DNA of 44,799 nucleotides from Bacteroidales bacterium UBA1794 (GCA_002315435.1 DCFW01000022.1:1-44799), one strand, 5' to 3'. Positions 23,448 to 33,574 are shown, counted from the first letter of the stretch. The notes: generated by a model from the letters alone, not told the origin. Made by a program: numbers and translations.

Positions 23448-24773
23448 ATGATCGCCATTTATTCAGATCAAAAAAGCCCCAGGCTCAACTATATCTTAAC
23501 CCAATTGTTTTCTAGAATATTGGGCTGTGATTTCTATTTGACAAACAAGCTTAACGAGTACTTATTATCCCCTCTTCCCGGTATTGCATACTGTCCTCAA
23601 GATCCTCACAAAGGTATATGGATAAAGTCTACTGAATTGCTCTTCGCAAAAGGATTATCGAAATTAGACGATTTCTCATTCGGGAAATGGGGCAATCTCC
23701 CTACATTTTTCCACAATAATAAAAAAGAGGAGGAAGATGAAAATGTTCCTTTTGATTTGTTTGCCGCTTCATTTTATCTGCTCTCACGAATGGAAGAATA
23801 CCATTCGAATGATTTGGATAAACACGGAAGATACAAATATGAGGCAAGCATTTTACAGAAAATGGGATGTATCACTCACCCGATTGTGGACGAATGGGTG
23901 ATTAAACTTAAAAATATATTACTGATCAAATATCCTGATTTAGAATTCTCATCCCGGCAATTCCGGTTCATACCAACCATCGATATTGATCATCCTTTCC
24001 TCTATAGAAATAAAGGTGTAGCAAACTCTCTTTGTCTGCTGAAAGACCTGGGGGAACGAAAATTCAAGAGGTTTTGGAATCGACTGCTCACGATCTTGCG
24101 TTTCAAGGAAGATCCCTATTTCAACTTTTCTTTTATTACAAAACTCTATGAAGAGGAGCAGATCAAAGGACTGTTCTTTGCACATAGGGGACCGTACGGA
24201 CAATATGACCGCCATTATATATTCCCTTCGAAACGACTGCGCAAAATGATGCGCATGATCGATAAAGAAAATCGTGTGCTGTTGCACCCATCTTATGTGG
24301 CTGCATTCAACAATATTCACTTATGCCATGAAAAGATGGATCTTGAGCGGGTACTGAATCATCAAGTCAATGCAAGCAGACAACATTATTTACGAATCAG
24401 ATTCCCTGAGTCGTATCGACTGCTACAATCTGCCGGCATTTACCACGACTATTCGGTGATCTATACCAATCAATACGGATTCAGAACGGGAACAAGCATC
24501 CCATTCCCTTTCTATGATATAGAGAATGAACGGGAAACGCCTCTTATGATTCACACTACAGCTGTGATAGATATGACCCTAAAAGAAGATTTTTCAATGA
24601 GCCCCGAACAAGCATTGGAGACAATCACCAAGCTCTATGAACGGGTACAGGCTGTTGGAGGTGACTTTATTACCTTATTCCACAATTCATCATTAGCAGA
24701 AACGGATGAGTGGAAAGGATGGAGGCGCATGTACGTGAGATTAATCAAAAACTTATCAAATATAAATAATTAA
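23448..24773 (+). CDS. Polysaccharide-deacetylase-like protein
   Basis: The protein has 441 residues. The motif PTIDIDHPF (about residue 176) is the family's metal-site aspartate region and recurs in Bacteroidetes proteins annotated as polysaccharide deacetylases with an N-terminal DUF7033-like domain. FFAHRGPYGQYDRHY and VLLHPSY follow, and a final histidine appears in LFHNSS. There is no signal peptide. Closeness to the family is moderate; the residue pattern suggests a diverged deacetylase whose substrate cannot be named. It is followed after 6 bases by upp, so the two are probably co-transcribed. Confidence 0.75.
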   Translation: MIAIYSDQKSPRLNYILTQLFSRILGCDFYLTNKLNEYLLSPLPGIAYCPQDPHKGIWIKSTELLFAKGLSKLDDFSFGKWGNLPTFFHNNKKEEEDENVPFDLFAASFYLLSRMEEYHSNDLDKHGRYKYEASILQKMGCITHPIVDEWVIKLKNILLIKYPDLEFSSRQFRFIPTIDIDHPFLYRNKGVANSLCLLKDLGERKFKRFWNRLLTILRFKEDPYFNFSFITKLYEEEQIKGLFFAHRGPYGQYDRHYIFPSKRLRKMMRMIDKENRVLLHPSYVAAFNNIHLCHEKMDLERVLNHQVNASRQHYLRIRFPESYRLLQSAGIYHDYSVIYTNQYGFRTGTSIPFPFYDIENERETPLMIHTTAVIDMTLKEDFSMSPEQALETITKLYERVQAVGGDFITLFHNSSLAETDEWKGWRRMYVRLIKNLSNINN

Positions 24774-24779
24774 TTTAGT

Positions 24780-25430
24780 ATGAAATCTGTCAATCTTAGT
24801 GAGACAAATTCTGTTCTTGGACAATTTGTTGCCGAACTTCGTGATATTAACATTCAAAAAGATCCTTTGAGATTTCGCCGAAACATTGAACGCATCGGTG
24901 AAATTATGGCGTATGAAATTAGTAAGACTTTTAACTATTATACAACGCAGGTACAGACTCCACTAGGAATAGCACCTGCGAATTTATGTAAGGATCAGTT
25001 GGTCATCGCCACAATTCTAAGGGCCGGGTTACCTTTACACCAAGGATTTCTGAACTATTTCGACAAAGCCGAAAATGCTTTTGTATCAGCTTATCGGAAA
25101 TTTATAGATGAAGAAAATTTCAAGATCCATATTGAATATCTGGCTTCTCCTCGAATTGACAATAAGACTTTGCTGATTGTGGATCCGATGCTTGCAACCG
25201 GTCGTTCTCTTGATTTAAGCTATAAGGCCTTAATGACCAAAGGAGAACCGTCTCAGGTGCATGTTGCTGCTGTGATTGCAACCGACCAGGCTTTGGAATA
25301 CTTAAAAGGATTTCTCCCCGAGGATGCTACTGTTTGGTGTGCAGCCATAGACAAGACTTTGAATGAGCACTCTTACATTGTTCCAGGTCTGGGTGATGCC
25401 GGAGATTTATCATATGGCGAAAAAGAGTGA
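24780..25430 (+). CDS. upp: Uracil phosphoribosyltransferase
   Basis: The protein has 216 residues. The PRPP-binding loop is VDPMLATGRSLD, and the uracil-binding C-terminus has IVPGLGDAGDLSYG. It makes UMP from uracil and PRPP. The ATG follows the deacetylase-like gene after 6 bases. The 3' end overlaps the convergent Ntn-hydrolase gene by 58 bases, antisense; the upp frame there encodes the conserved PGLGDAGD tail. Confidence 0.95.
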   Translation: MKSVNLSETNSVLGQFVAELRDINIQKDPLRFRRNIERIGEIMAYEISKTFNYYTTQVQTPLGIAPANLCKDQLVIATILRAGLPLHQGFLNYFDKAENAFVSAYRKFIDEENFKIHIEYLASPRIDNKTLLIVDPMLATGRSLDLSYKALMTKGEPSQVHVAAVIATDQALEYLKGFLPEDATVWCAAIDKTLNEHSYIVPGLGDAGDLSYGEKE

Positions 25431-26641
25431 GTATAGAAATCAGTGACATACTGGTTCACCCAATTATAAAAAGCATTGATCTCCTCGGGATTGATGCTTT
25501 TATTTTTCCGGAAACGCTCTTGCATGGCAATGCCCCGATGCAAAATACTGTCCTGAATCGGTAGCGTGCGTTGCATGATACCGTTTTTACGCTTATTTAT
25601 CAACTTCCCCAAATCCAAATAATCAGGACCTTCTCCACTATGTATCGGGAATAACGATTCCTTGAGCGTCAAAGCCCATTTGCAAAGAGGAGCATTACCA
25701 TCCGTCTCTGCCTCCAAGATTAGCGGCAAATTGCCTGACGGAATGATCCACAAGGGAATAGCTACAGAGGTCAAAGGGGAACCGAGAATGGTCCAACATA
25801 CAGATTGCGACGGGGATTCTCCCTGAGAAACGCCTTGTATTACTAATGCAGAAGAGGTGGAATACCTTAGTATGTAATCACGGAACGGGACGAAGAACGG
25901 AGTGATATCGTTTTCAGGCATTTGATTGTAAAGGTTGACATGGGTCAATCCATGAAAGAGACTACGAGATACATCAGATAGAAAAAACTCGGGAGAAAGT
26001 ATCTGACGGGCATATCCTCCTAAAAGGATTTCCTTTTCAGCATAATATCGCGACAGCCCCTTATCCAAGTCACTCTTGCCTGTAAAACAGAAATTGGTGC
26101 GAATCAAATACCCGCGCTTAGCAATCACAGAGTCATTGGCATCAAATTTTACATAACCGTTATTGCCGGTTTCATAATAAGCGGCTCCTCCATGTGCATC
26201 AATTACACCGAAATTGGTGTTGCATCCCATCGGTTTTGCCAACGTATCCAACAATATCTCAAAATCTTTGAGTGTAGCACATACCTGCAAAGCTCTCTTC
26301 ATAATGAATCCCTCCCGATCCTTTACACCGGAACTGTCGGATGAATTAAGATTGTATGAGGCCGAATTGATGATGGCAAAGCCTGTCGAATTATAACCAC
26401 CCCAGACTTCTTTTCCTTTCGGATCTTTTTTGTCACACAATCCCATATAAACATACTTGCCATCATGAAAAAGTTGCATCCGATTGTTGAAATCTGTGGC
26501 ATCCCGCTGCTTGAATAAAAGCGGGCGCCCGTCAACGGTACATTTGCCTGACACGACGGCTGTGGTACAAGCTGACGTATTAAGCCTACACACACATAAA
26601 AGGAGAATGATAAGAGGATATACAGCCTTGTTCATATTCAT
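25373..26641 (-). CDS. Secreted Ntn-hydrolase (C45/C69-like acylase/peptidase)
   Basis: The protein has 422 residues. The signal peptide MNMNKAVYPLIILLLCVCRL ends before Cys25 in SACTTAVV. Signal cleavage would expose Cys25 as the N-terminal nucleophile, as in Ntn-hydrolases of the penicillin-V-acylase/bile-salt-hydrolase/C45 type. GCNTNFGVIDAHGGAAYYE and LIRTNFCFTG carry other expected core positions. The substrate could be an N-acyl amide or a peptide; a bile-acid hydrolase role cannot be assumed. An alternative start is 26635. The last 58 bases overlap upp on the other strand, so the C-terminal residues read through antisense upp sequence. Confidence 0.8.
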   Translation of the reverse strand: MNMNKAVYPLIILLLCVCRLNTSACTTAVVSGKCTVDGRPLLFKQRDATDFNNRMQLFHDGKYVYMGLCDKKDPKGKEVWGGYNSTGFAIINSASYNLNSSDSSGVKDREGFIMKRALQVCATLKDFEILLDTLAKPMGCNTNFGVIDAHGGAAYYETGNNGYVKFDANDSVIAKRGYLIRTNFCFTGKSDLDKGLSRYYAEKEILLGGYARQILSPEFFLSDVSRSLFHGLTHVNLYNQMPENDITPFFVPFRDYILRYSTSSALVIQGVSQGESPSQSVCWTILGSPLTSVAIPLWIIPSGNLPLILEAETDGNAPLCKWALTLKESLFPIHSGEGPDYLDLGKLINKRKNGIMQRTLPIQDSILHRGIAMQERFRKNKSINPEEINAFYNWVNQYVTDFYTHSFSPYDKSPASPRPGTM

Positions 26642-26664
26642 TCATTTTTTAGAGATACACAAAT

Positions 26665-26701
26665 ATATAAAAAATCCCCGACAAACTATTTATCGAGGAT
26701 T
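26665..26701 (-). terminator. Rho-independent terminator of korAB
   Basis: AATCCCCGA (26673-26681) pairs with TCGAGGATT (26693-26701), eight of nine pairs plus a G-T. On the minus strand it is followed by a T-rich run. It lies 22 bases past the korB stop. Confidence 0.75.
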
Positions 26702-26723
26702 TTCAAAAGGGATATATTATCTT

Positions 26724-27737
26724 TTATTTAATTTCCCAAGTATCGTTGGTAAGCAATAGCTCTGCAAAATTGTGATATTTTTTGACAGCTTTCACCTCTT
26801 CGATCTGTTGAACGGTAGCTGCATCATAAGTAGGAGCTTCCACCTCACGAATCACTCCCAATGCAACAGGAAAATCGGGACCTTCCATCATTGCCAGTTT
26901 CATATGCAAGGTGTTGTCTTGACAATGGGCATCATGCACTAATACATTTTCCATCGTGACTCCATTCTCTCCTATTTTCGCCACTTTCAGCCCAAACCCG
27001 TCCTGTACCAACCCATATTGATTGTCATCACCAAACAACATCGGTTTGCCATGCGTCAGATAAATGGCATTCTTCCGGCGCAACTCTTTGGTTGCTATAG
27101 CATCATGAGTTCCATCATTGAAAATAACGCAATTCTGCAGCACCTCCACAACCGAAGTTCCTTTATGATTTGCAGCTGCAAGCAACACATCCACGGTGCC
27201 GTCAATATCAGAAGCTACGCAACGTGCGAAAAAACGTCCTCTGGCACCGATTGCCAACTCAGCAGGATTGAATGGATCTTCTATCGTTCCGTAAGGAGAT
27301 GACTTGGAAATGAATCCTCTGTCGGATGTAGGTGAATATTGTCCTTTGGTTAAGCCATAAATTTTGTTGTTCAACAAAATCATATTGATGTCAATATTAC
27401 GGCGAATTGCATGTATAAAATGATTGCCGCCAATTGCCAAACCGTCGCCATCCCCCGAAATGGTCCACACACTTTTATCCGGATTGGCCACCTTTGCGCC
27501 AGTAGCTACAGCTAATGCACGTCCATGAATTGTATGAAAACAATAAGCATTCACATAGTAAGGCAAACGTGAAGAACAACCTATACCGGAGATAACCTCG
27601 GTATTCCACGGGGCAACATTCAATTTCGCCATTGCTTTTTGAAGCGAATTCAGAAAAGCATGGTCACCACATCCTGCACACCAACGGGCATTCTGATCAC
27701 TCATAAAATCTTTTGAAGTAAATTTTATATTATTCAT
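26724..27737 (-). CDS. korB: 2-oxoacid:ferredoxin oxidoreductase, beta subunit
   Basis: The protein has 337 residues. CAGCGDHAFL and later GDGDGLAIGGNHFIHAIRRN with NNKIYGLTKGQYSPTS form the thiamine-diphosphate-binding region of the beta subunit. With the fused alpha/gamma subunit upstream it makes a KorAB-type enzyme that probably decarboxylates 2-oxoglutarate to succinyl-CoA with ferredoxin as acceptor. The exact 2-oxoacid is inferred from similarity and could also be another. It starts immediately after the alpha stop, with no gap. Confidence 0.92.
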   Translation of the reverse strand: MNNIKFTSKDFMSDQNARWCAGCGDHAFLNSLQKAMAKLNVAPWNTEVISGIGCSSRLPYYVNAYCFHTIHGRALAVATGAKVANPDKSVWTISGDGDGLAIGGNHFIHAIRRNIDINMILLNNKIYGLTKGQYSPTSDRGFISKSSPYGTIEDPFNPAELAIGARGRFFARCVASDIDGTVDVLLAAANHKGTSVVEVLQNCVIFNDGTHDAIATKELRRKNAIYLTHGKPMLFGDDNQYGLVQDGFGLKVAKIGENGVTMENVLVHDAHCQDNTLHMKLAMMEGPDFPVALGVIREVEAPTYDAATVQQIEEVKAVKKYHNFAELLLTNDTWEIK

Positions 27738-29594
27738 TTACGCATCCTCCATTATTTTTGTAAAAGCATCCTTTAGGGATTTGACCTGGAACGGTTGTCC
27801 CTGGATTTTATTATATTGATATATGTGAGGAAGATTCTCTATTTTCATACGAAGATAACCAGCCAATTGTCCCGAATTTTGCTCGGCAACAACAATCTTC
27901 TTGAATTTTCGCAATACGTCTGCTGTGTTCTTGGGCAATGGACTTATCCAATGGAAATGAACAAAAGCAACCTTTTTTCCAGCTTCACGCATCAGTGCTA
28001 CAGCTGAATAAAGATGTCCGAAAGTTCCTCCCCATCCTACAACCAACAAATCTGCATCTTGGTCACCAAAGATTTCCAAATCAGGGATTTCATTTACAAT
28101 GCGATTGATCTTTTCCTGCCTATAAGATACCATTTTTTCATGGTTGCCAGGATCATAACAAATGGCACCTGTAGTGCTGCTTTTTTCTAATCCTCCAATG
28201 ACGTGCGTATATCCTTCCATGCCCGGCACAGCCCAATAGCGCGCCATAGTGTGAGAATCACGGTTGTAAGGAGACCAATTATTTTTCTGCTCAGACAACA
28301 CATAATGCGGCTTGATATCAGGATACTCATTCAGATCCGGAAGTTTCCAAGCAGCTGAACCGTTTGCAATAAACGCATCGCTCAGAAAAAACACCGGTGT
28401 CATATGCTCTACCGCTACTTTACATGCTTGGTAAATGGAATCGAAACAATCTGTAGGAGACGATGCCGCAATCACCGGAACCGGACTTTCTCCATTCCGA
28501 CCATACAAAACCTGCAACAAATCCGTTTGTTCCGATTTTGTCGGTAATCCGGTAGAGGGACCTCCCCTTTGCACATCAATTATCACTAAAGGTAGTTCGG
28601 CCATCACAGCCAAATTTATGGCTTCACTTTTCAAACAGATTCCGGGTCCCGAAGTGGTGGTAACTGCCAAATCACCGGCAAAGGCTGCTCCGATAGCCGA
28701 AGCACATCCTGAAATCTCGTCTTCACATTGAACAGTTTTTACACCTAATGATTTATGTTTAGCCAATTCATGCAAGATATCTGTTGCCGGAGTGATCGGA
28801 TAGGAACCAAGATAAAGTTCCAACCCGGCTTTCTCTGCAGCTGCAATCAGTCCATAAGCAGTAGCTTTATTGCCACTTATATCTGTATACATGCCCTTCT
28901 CTCTATTCTCTGTTTCAATAGAGTATGTAGTGGTTATTGAGGCATGAATGTTATGACCATAATTGTATCCGTCATTCAAAACTTTTACATTAGCCTCAGC
29001 AACAAGAGGTTTCTTTGCGAATTTTGCTCGAAGGAGTTTTTCTGCATAGTCCACAGGACGATTAAAGAGCCAACAAACCAAGCCAAGAGCCATCATGTTT
29101 TTGCATCTGACCATCGACTTATTGTCAAGTCCCATACCCTTTAGGCTTTCCTTACACATGGAAGTAATTGGAGCTGCAATCACTTCGTTCTTTATTCCTA
29201 GCTCTGCAAAAGGATCATCGGTGTTAAACTGAGCTTTGGTCAGCTCCATTTCATCAAAAGTATCTGTATCTATTATGATTGTAGACTTTGGAGTCAAATA
29301 CTTTATTTGAGTTTTTAATGCAGCCGGATTCATTGCTACTAATACATCACACTTATCACCCGGAGTGTAAACCTTCTCTGCTCCAATATGTACTCTATAC
29401 CCTGACACACCACCGAGCGAGCCATGCGGAGCACGAATTTCTGCAGGATAATCGGGAAAAGTACAAATATCGTTACCGAGCACGGCCGAAATACTAGAAA
29501 ACATATTCCCGGCAAGTTGCATGCCATCTCCGGAGTCACCGGAAAAAAGCACAACAACCGTATCGAGATGCTTTACCATTATTTTATCTTTCAT
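27738..29594 (-). CDS. korA: 2-oxoacid:ferredoxin oxidoreductase, fused gamma-alpha subunit
   Basis: The protein has about 618 residues from the ATG at 29594; an ATG at 29618 and one at 29579 are also possible. The N-terminal gamma domain (FSGDSGDGMQLAGNMF; FPDYPAEIRAPHGSLGGVSGY) is followed by the alpha domain with GSYPITPATDILHELA, CEDEISGCASAIGAA and TTTSGPG. Gamma and alpha are fused, as in KorA of Bacteroides and other anaerobes. It forms the complex with the beta subunit encoded directly downstream. The operon ends at a hairpin terminator beyond korB. Confidence 0.92.
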   Translation of the reverse strand: MKDKIMVKHLDTVVVLFSGDSGDGMQLAGNMFSSISAVLGNDICTFPDYPAEIRAPHGSLGGVSGYRVHIGAEKVYTPGDKCDVLVAMNPAALKTQIKYLTPKSTIIIDTDTFDEMELTKAQFNTDDPFAELGIKNEVIAAPITSMCKESLKGMGLDNKSMVRCKNMMALGLVCWLFNRPVDYAEKLLRAKFAKKPLVAEANVKVLNDGYNYGHNIHASITTTYSIETENREKGMYTDISGNKATAYGLIAAAEKAGLELYLGSYPITPATDILHELAKHKSLGVKTVQCEDEISGCASAIGAAFAGDLAVTTTSGPGICLKSEAINLAVMAELPLVIIDVQRGGPSTGLPTKSEQTDLLQVLYGRNGESPVPVIAASSPTDCFDSIYQACKVAVEHMTPVFFLSDAFIANGSAAWKLPDLNEYPDIKPHYVLSEQKNNWSPYNRDSHTMARYWAVPGMEGYTHVIGGLEKSSTTGAICYDPGNHEKMVSYRQEKINRIVNEIPDLEIFGDQDADLLVVGWGGTFGHLYSAVALMREAGKKVAFVHFHWISPLPKNTADVLRKFKKIVVAEQNSGQLAGYLRMKIENLPHIYQYNKIQGQPFQVKSLKDAFTKIMEDA

Positions 29595-29723
29595 TATTTT
29601 TTTACGGCTTTTATACAATATGAGTTATAAAAATCGTTCAAAGGTCGTAAAATTCCACCAAATGACAAAATAAAAATGGTCCCTTTTATTTACCGTTAAA
29701 TAAGCCCTGCATATTTATAAAAT

Positions 29724-32195
29724 CTATTGACCATAACCGTTTCCCGCGGCTCCAGGTGTCGAATTTGAGTCGTCATCCTCTTGTTGAGCTTGGGGACGTT
29801 TCTTCATTTTCATATTACCGAAACTATATGTCAACGTTACACCATAACGACGACCGGTACGCCAATTCTTTGCATCTTGTATGAAAGAGGTTCCTGAAGT
29901 ATAGTTGTGCTGACCAAGAGAGTTAAACATGTCTCGCACATTCATACTTAATGTCCATTTCTTTTTTAAGAATGTCTTTTTAAGACCTGCATCTACCGAA
30001 TAATTTGATGAACTTGTACCTTGTGCTATGGATTGACGTGAATTGTAATTACCATTCATCTGCAAAGACCATGAGTAAGGAAGTATCACATTCGCAATCA
30101 TACGAGCGTTCCATGCGAAACGTTCTTCGGGCGCATAAACTGTAGCGTTATAATTGAAACCATTCAATTTATAATAGTAACCGTCCCACGTAGTGGTAAT
30201 ATCAAAGATTTTGAACAAACTGCTTTTCTCTATCAATTCTACACCGGCCGACTGTGTCTTGGCAATGTTTATACTTGTTGAATACATGATGTTATTTTGA
30301 AGATAACTCACGCTCTGAATAACATCGTTTGTCGTGCGGTAATAAGTTGAAAATGAAAGCATGTGTTTATCCCAATTTTTAATATAGTTCAATTCCAACG
30401 AATTGGAATATTGTGGTTTCAATTCAGGATTACCATATGAAATGTTCGTTGAGTCTGTTATGTTTCTGAAACTATTCAATTGTCCACCCCATGGACGGTT
30501 GATACGACGAGAATAGTTCAATTGCAGTTCATTCCCTGCCGGTAAAGAATAAGTCAGATACATACTGGGAAACAATTTAAAATAGTCTGTAGTATAAGGA
30601 GTACCGGAAGTTTCCGCTCCATTTTCCCATGCTTTAGAGAGTGTCTTTACTTTGGTATACTCACCTCTCATGCCCAGCTGATAACCTAACTTAGACCATT
30701 TGCCTGTATAAGTGACGTAGCCGGCATGAATGTCTTGATCGTAGATGAAACGGTTGTATGCACTCGGATCAAAAGACGAAGCACTTTTTGAAGGATCAGT
30801 ATAAGTTTTTATCGGACTATTCTCACGACCTAATGTTGATTTCCATCCGGCTTCTATCTTATGATCTGCATCCCATTTATTTTGATAATCCAATTGGAAC
30901 TCCAAATTGCGATTATTTATATTATTGACCTGTTCCTGAAAACTCGATGGTTTAAAGCCATTTTCATAACTTTGATTGTATGTAGCATCATTGTCCATAC
31001 CCCACTTGTTATATGAAGTAGAAAAGTCCAAGTAATGATCTTGAGTAAATGCATGTTTGAATCCAACAGTCGCATTACCACCTTTTATATCTGTTTCAGT
31101 GTCTGTACGACGTAAACTTTTATAGGTGATTGCCCCTGTTTGATCATAATTTATAATATTGTTACTGTTACCATGCCCTAATATACCAAAACCGTTACCA
31201 TACAGTTGATCCTTCTTGTTAAAATGATAAGTCAAGCCTCCACGAAGAAACACGCCATTACCATTTTGGTTACGCTCACCGGTTTGATTCAAAAAAGTAT
31301 CATCAGATGTATCACTGGTGCCTTGCGTGTTTGTTCTATGTGAAAAAGAGCCACCGTCTTGTACCATATGCCTGTATCCTAAATCAATATTGGCATCCAA
31401 CTTGCTTGTTGTATAATTAACGCTGGTTCCTGAAACTACAGAACCGTTTGATCTGACACCTGCACGCACACTTCCGAAATAGCCTAATTGACGATCTTCT
31501 TTCAAGACAATATTAATGATACCCGCAGTGCCTTCCGGACTATATTTTGCTGAAGGATTGGTAATAACCTCAATACGTTCTATGCTTTCAGCCGGTAATT
31601 GCTCCAATACCTGTGCCTGATTATCTGACGACAGTCCGGATGCTTTACCATTAATCCAAATGGTCACACTAGAGTTTCCTCTTAATGACACATTTCCATC
31701 ATTATCCACATTGATTGAAGGTATATTAGACAAGACATCACTTGCTGATCCACCAATGGATGATAAATCCTGGCTGACGTTAAAGACTTTCTTATCTATT
31801 TCAAATTTCATCTGTGGCTGCTGTCCCACTACACTTACCTCTTTTAAAAGGTGACTATCTTCAACCAAGGATATCTTATTAAGAGAAACCGCACTTGAAG
31901 CACTTCCCAAATGAATAGTTTTAATAACTGATTTATAGCCTACACATGAAACGACCACATCATAAGTTCCAGTTTTCAACCCACCCAAAGCAAAATCACC
32001 TTGTGAATCTGTTACTCCGGCATTTAATACCGTCGCAGCACCATTTGCTTTCACAGTCACATTTACAAACTCCATTCCTTGTTTAGTTTTAGAATCAATG
32101 ACGGTACCTTTTACCGTTCCTGGAACAAGAGTTTCTGCCTGTATTGGAAGCACCGTTCCAATAAGCAGCAACATACCTACAAAAAAACATTTCAT
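29724..32195 (-). CDS. Outer-membrane beta-barrel protein (OMP_b-brl_3, TonB-receptor-like)
   Basis: The protein has 823 residues. It has a signal peptide (FFVGMLLLIGTVLPIQA), then a CarboxypepD_reg-like Ig domain (PGTVKGTVIDSKTKQGMEFVNV), a plug-like region (SDVLSNIPSINVDNDGNVSLRGNSSVTIWINGK) and a long beta-barrel rich in aromatic/Asn pairs. It ends YGVTLTYSFG followed by a short charged Pro/Gln/Asp tail. This is the 'outer membrane beta-barrel family' rather than a SusC partner, since no SusD gene is adjacent. The substrate is unknown. It is monocistronic, on the minus strand. Confidence 0.88.
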   Translation of the reverse strand: MKCFFVGMLLLIGTVLPIQAETLVPGTVKGTVIDSKTKQGMEFVNVTVKANGAATVLNAGVTDSQGDFALGGLKTGTYDVVVSCVGYKSVIKTIHLGSASSAVSLNKISLVEDSHLLKEVSVVGQQPQMKFEIDKKVFNVSQDLSSIGGSASDVLSNIPSINVDNDGNVSLRGNSSVTIWINGKASGLSSDNQAQVLEQLPAESIERIEVITNPSAKYSPEGTAGIINIVLKEDRQLGYFGSVRAGVRSNGSVVSGTSVNYTTSKLDANIDLGYRHMVQDGGSFSHRTNTQGTSDTSDDTFLNQTGERNQNGNGVFLRGGLTYHFNKKDQLYGNGFGILGHGNSNNIINYDQTGAITYKSLRRTDTETDIKGGNATVGFKHAFTQDHYLDFSTSYNKWGMDNDATYNQSYENGFKPSSFQEQVNNINNRNLEFQLDYQNKWDADHKIEAGWKSTLGRENSPIKTYTDPSKSASSFDPSAYNRFIYDQDIHAGYVTYTGKWSKLGYQLGMRGEYTKVKTLSKAWENGAETSGTPYTTDYFKLFPSMYLTYSLPAGNELQLNYSRRINRPWGGQLNSFRNITDSTNISYGNPELKPQYSNSLELNYIKNWDKHMLSFSTYYRTTNDVIQSVSYLQNNIMYSTSINIAKTQSAGVELIEKSSLFKIFDITTTWDGYYYKLNGFNYNATVYAPEERFAWNARMIANVILPYSWSLQMNGNYNSRQSIAQGTSSSNYSVDAGLKKTFLKKKWTLSMNVRDMFNSLGQHNYTSGTSFIQDAKNWRTGRRYGVTLTYSFGNMKMKKRPQAQQEDDDSNSTPGAAGNGYGQ

Positions 32196-32297
32196 ACCTT
32201 ATTCTTTATCAAATTATTATCATCTCCGAGCATGCAAATATGACATTAATTTATCAAAAAGGTTTAAGTCGTTCTATTTCTTTAACGAACAGTTTCT

Positions 32298-32328
32298 TTT
32301 GGTTATTTGATATAAATCCCTATCTTTG
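32298..32328 (+). promoter_or_regulatory. Canonical Bacteroidetes promoter of tRNA-Arg
   Basis: TTTG (32298-32301) and TATCTTTG (32321-32328) are separated by exactly 19 bases, the sigma-ABfr consensus. The tRNA begins 19 bases after the -7 box. Confidence 0.85.
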
Positions 32329-32346
32329 CATTCGCAGAAAATTAAT

Positions 32347-32418
32347 GCCCTCGTAGTTCAACGGATAGAATAGAAGTTTCCTAAACTTTAGATCGGAGTT
32401 CGATTCTCCGCGGGGGTA
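32347..32418 (+). tRNA. tRNA-Arg (anticodon CCT)
   Basis: A cloverleaf can be drawn: acceptor GCCCTCG/CGGGGGT (T-G and G-T wobbles allowed), D stem GTTC/GAAT, anticodon stem GAAGT/ACTTT with loop TTCCTAA, so anticodon CCT. The variable loop is AGAT and the T arm is CGGAG-TTCGATT-CTCCG. The CCA end is not encoded. It reads AGG codons. Confidence 0.92.
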
Positions 32419-32611
32419 CAATAATAAGCCATAGATGACTCTCTCATAAAATGTCAGGATGTTTCATTTTCCTTACAAATCATAATGGCAACTTGATAAA
32501 ATTTGATATCGTTACATTCCTCCTTTAATCATTATTTGGTAATTAGTTTTTAAATACACAAAAACACTTCTATTTCACCTTAGCAGAGGAGAATTGAGAA
32601 ACAACTATTAA

Positions 32612-33274
32612 TCAATTTTGTTTTACCACTTTCACATTCACATATCTGAACGCTTTCTCCCCTATCTTGACTTTCTCGTCGTCACACACGACTTGCTCCA
32701 AGAATGTACACCCAAAAAAAGACCCGTCTAATATTTCGTTCACTGAATCAGGCACCGTATAAGTACCCTTAATACCACAAGGCACAGAAATAAGTTTCTT
32801 GCCGTCTTTACTTAATATGGCACCTTCGACCGAAAAAAAATGCGCATTACCTTCTTCTACAATAAATTGAGTGAATTTACCGCAATCGTATACCATACCC
32901 GGATTGACAAGAGCCACTCCTTGTGGAATAATTATTTTCTCTAATAAAGGACACTTGGTGATGGCCAAACTATCAACTGGCACTAATTCAGGAATAATAA
33001 TCTCTTTGATTTTTTTCATTTCTGTTAATGTATCATGAGGTAATGAGCTTGATTGCAATTTCCTCACTTTCTTAATACTGCTTAAATCCAAAAGAGATAA
33101 ATTCCGTAATTGCCTTATCAGCTTGATCCCGTCCCATTCTAGTTCTCCTTTTAGAGTGAGAGCTTTACAAGACTTCAGAGTATCAATATAATTCTGCAAA
33201 GGATTCTCTGCATTAATCTCAATCTCCAATCGCTTATAGTCTTGTTCCTTTGTAAAAAAACTTTTGAAAAACAT
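32612..33274 (-). CDS. Leucine-rich-repeat protein (BspA-like, LRR_5)
   Basis: The protein has 220 residues. Repeats such as LPHDTLTEMKKIKEIIIPELV, ITKCPLLEKIIIPQGV and SVNEILDGSFFGCTFLEQVV have the LRR_5 pattern of BspA-family proteins. Unlike surface BspA proteins it has no signal peptide and is short, so it is probably cytoplasmic or a fragment of a larger lineage. No catalytic motif. The function is unknown. It lies downstream of the tRNA-Arg gene, oppositely oriented to it. Confidence 0.75.
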   Translation of the reverse strand: MFFKSFFTKEQDYKRLEIEINAENPLQNYIDTLKSCKALTLKGELEWDGIKLIRQLRNLSLLDLSSIKKVRKLQSSSLPHDTLTEMKKIKEIIIPELVPVDSLAITKCPLLEKIIIPQGVALVNPGMVYDCGKFTQFIVEEGNAHFFSVEGAILSKDGKKLISVPCGIKGTYTVPDSVNEILDGSFFGCTFLEQVVCDDEKVKIGEKAFRYVNVKVVKQN

Positions 33275-33552
33275 AATAGTATTGTATTAAAGTCGATTTA
33301 TATTCACGTACAGATCACTTACCTATTCAAAGAAACATTGTGCAATATTATTAAAAATGTTTGGAATAAACAAACTCCAAGAAAAAAATATGCGCTTTCA
33401 TTCTTACTTAAAAAAATATAGTCGCGGCCCATTAACATTTATATGTTAAATACTGAAAGTGAAATAGTTAGAAAGATCATACCGTACCCACTATTTGTGA
33501 AGAATATTACTTAAAAAAAGCCGAATTGCTTTGCATATCCATAGAATAACAT

Positions 33553-33574
33553 TATCTTTATTGTCTAAACAATA
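33553..33574 (+). promoter_or_regulatory. Promoter and palindromic operator of the efflux operon
   Basis: The 329-base gap 33275-33603 holds no gene. Near its end a -7-like box TATCTTTA (33553-33560) runs into the 16-bp palindrome TATTGT-ctaa-ACAATA (33559-33574), about 30 bases before the tolC-like start codon. This is a typical TetR/AcrR-style operator position; no such regulator gene is adjacent. Confidence 0.5.

Noticed and set aside
29685..29702. Terminator between korA and the barrel gene
   Set aside because: TTATTTA/TAAATAA forms a weak hairpin, but no T-run follows on the minus strand.
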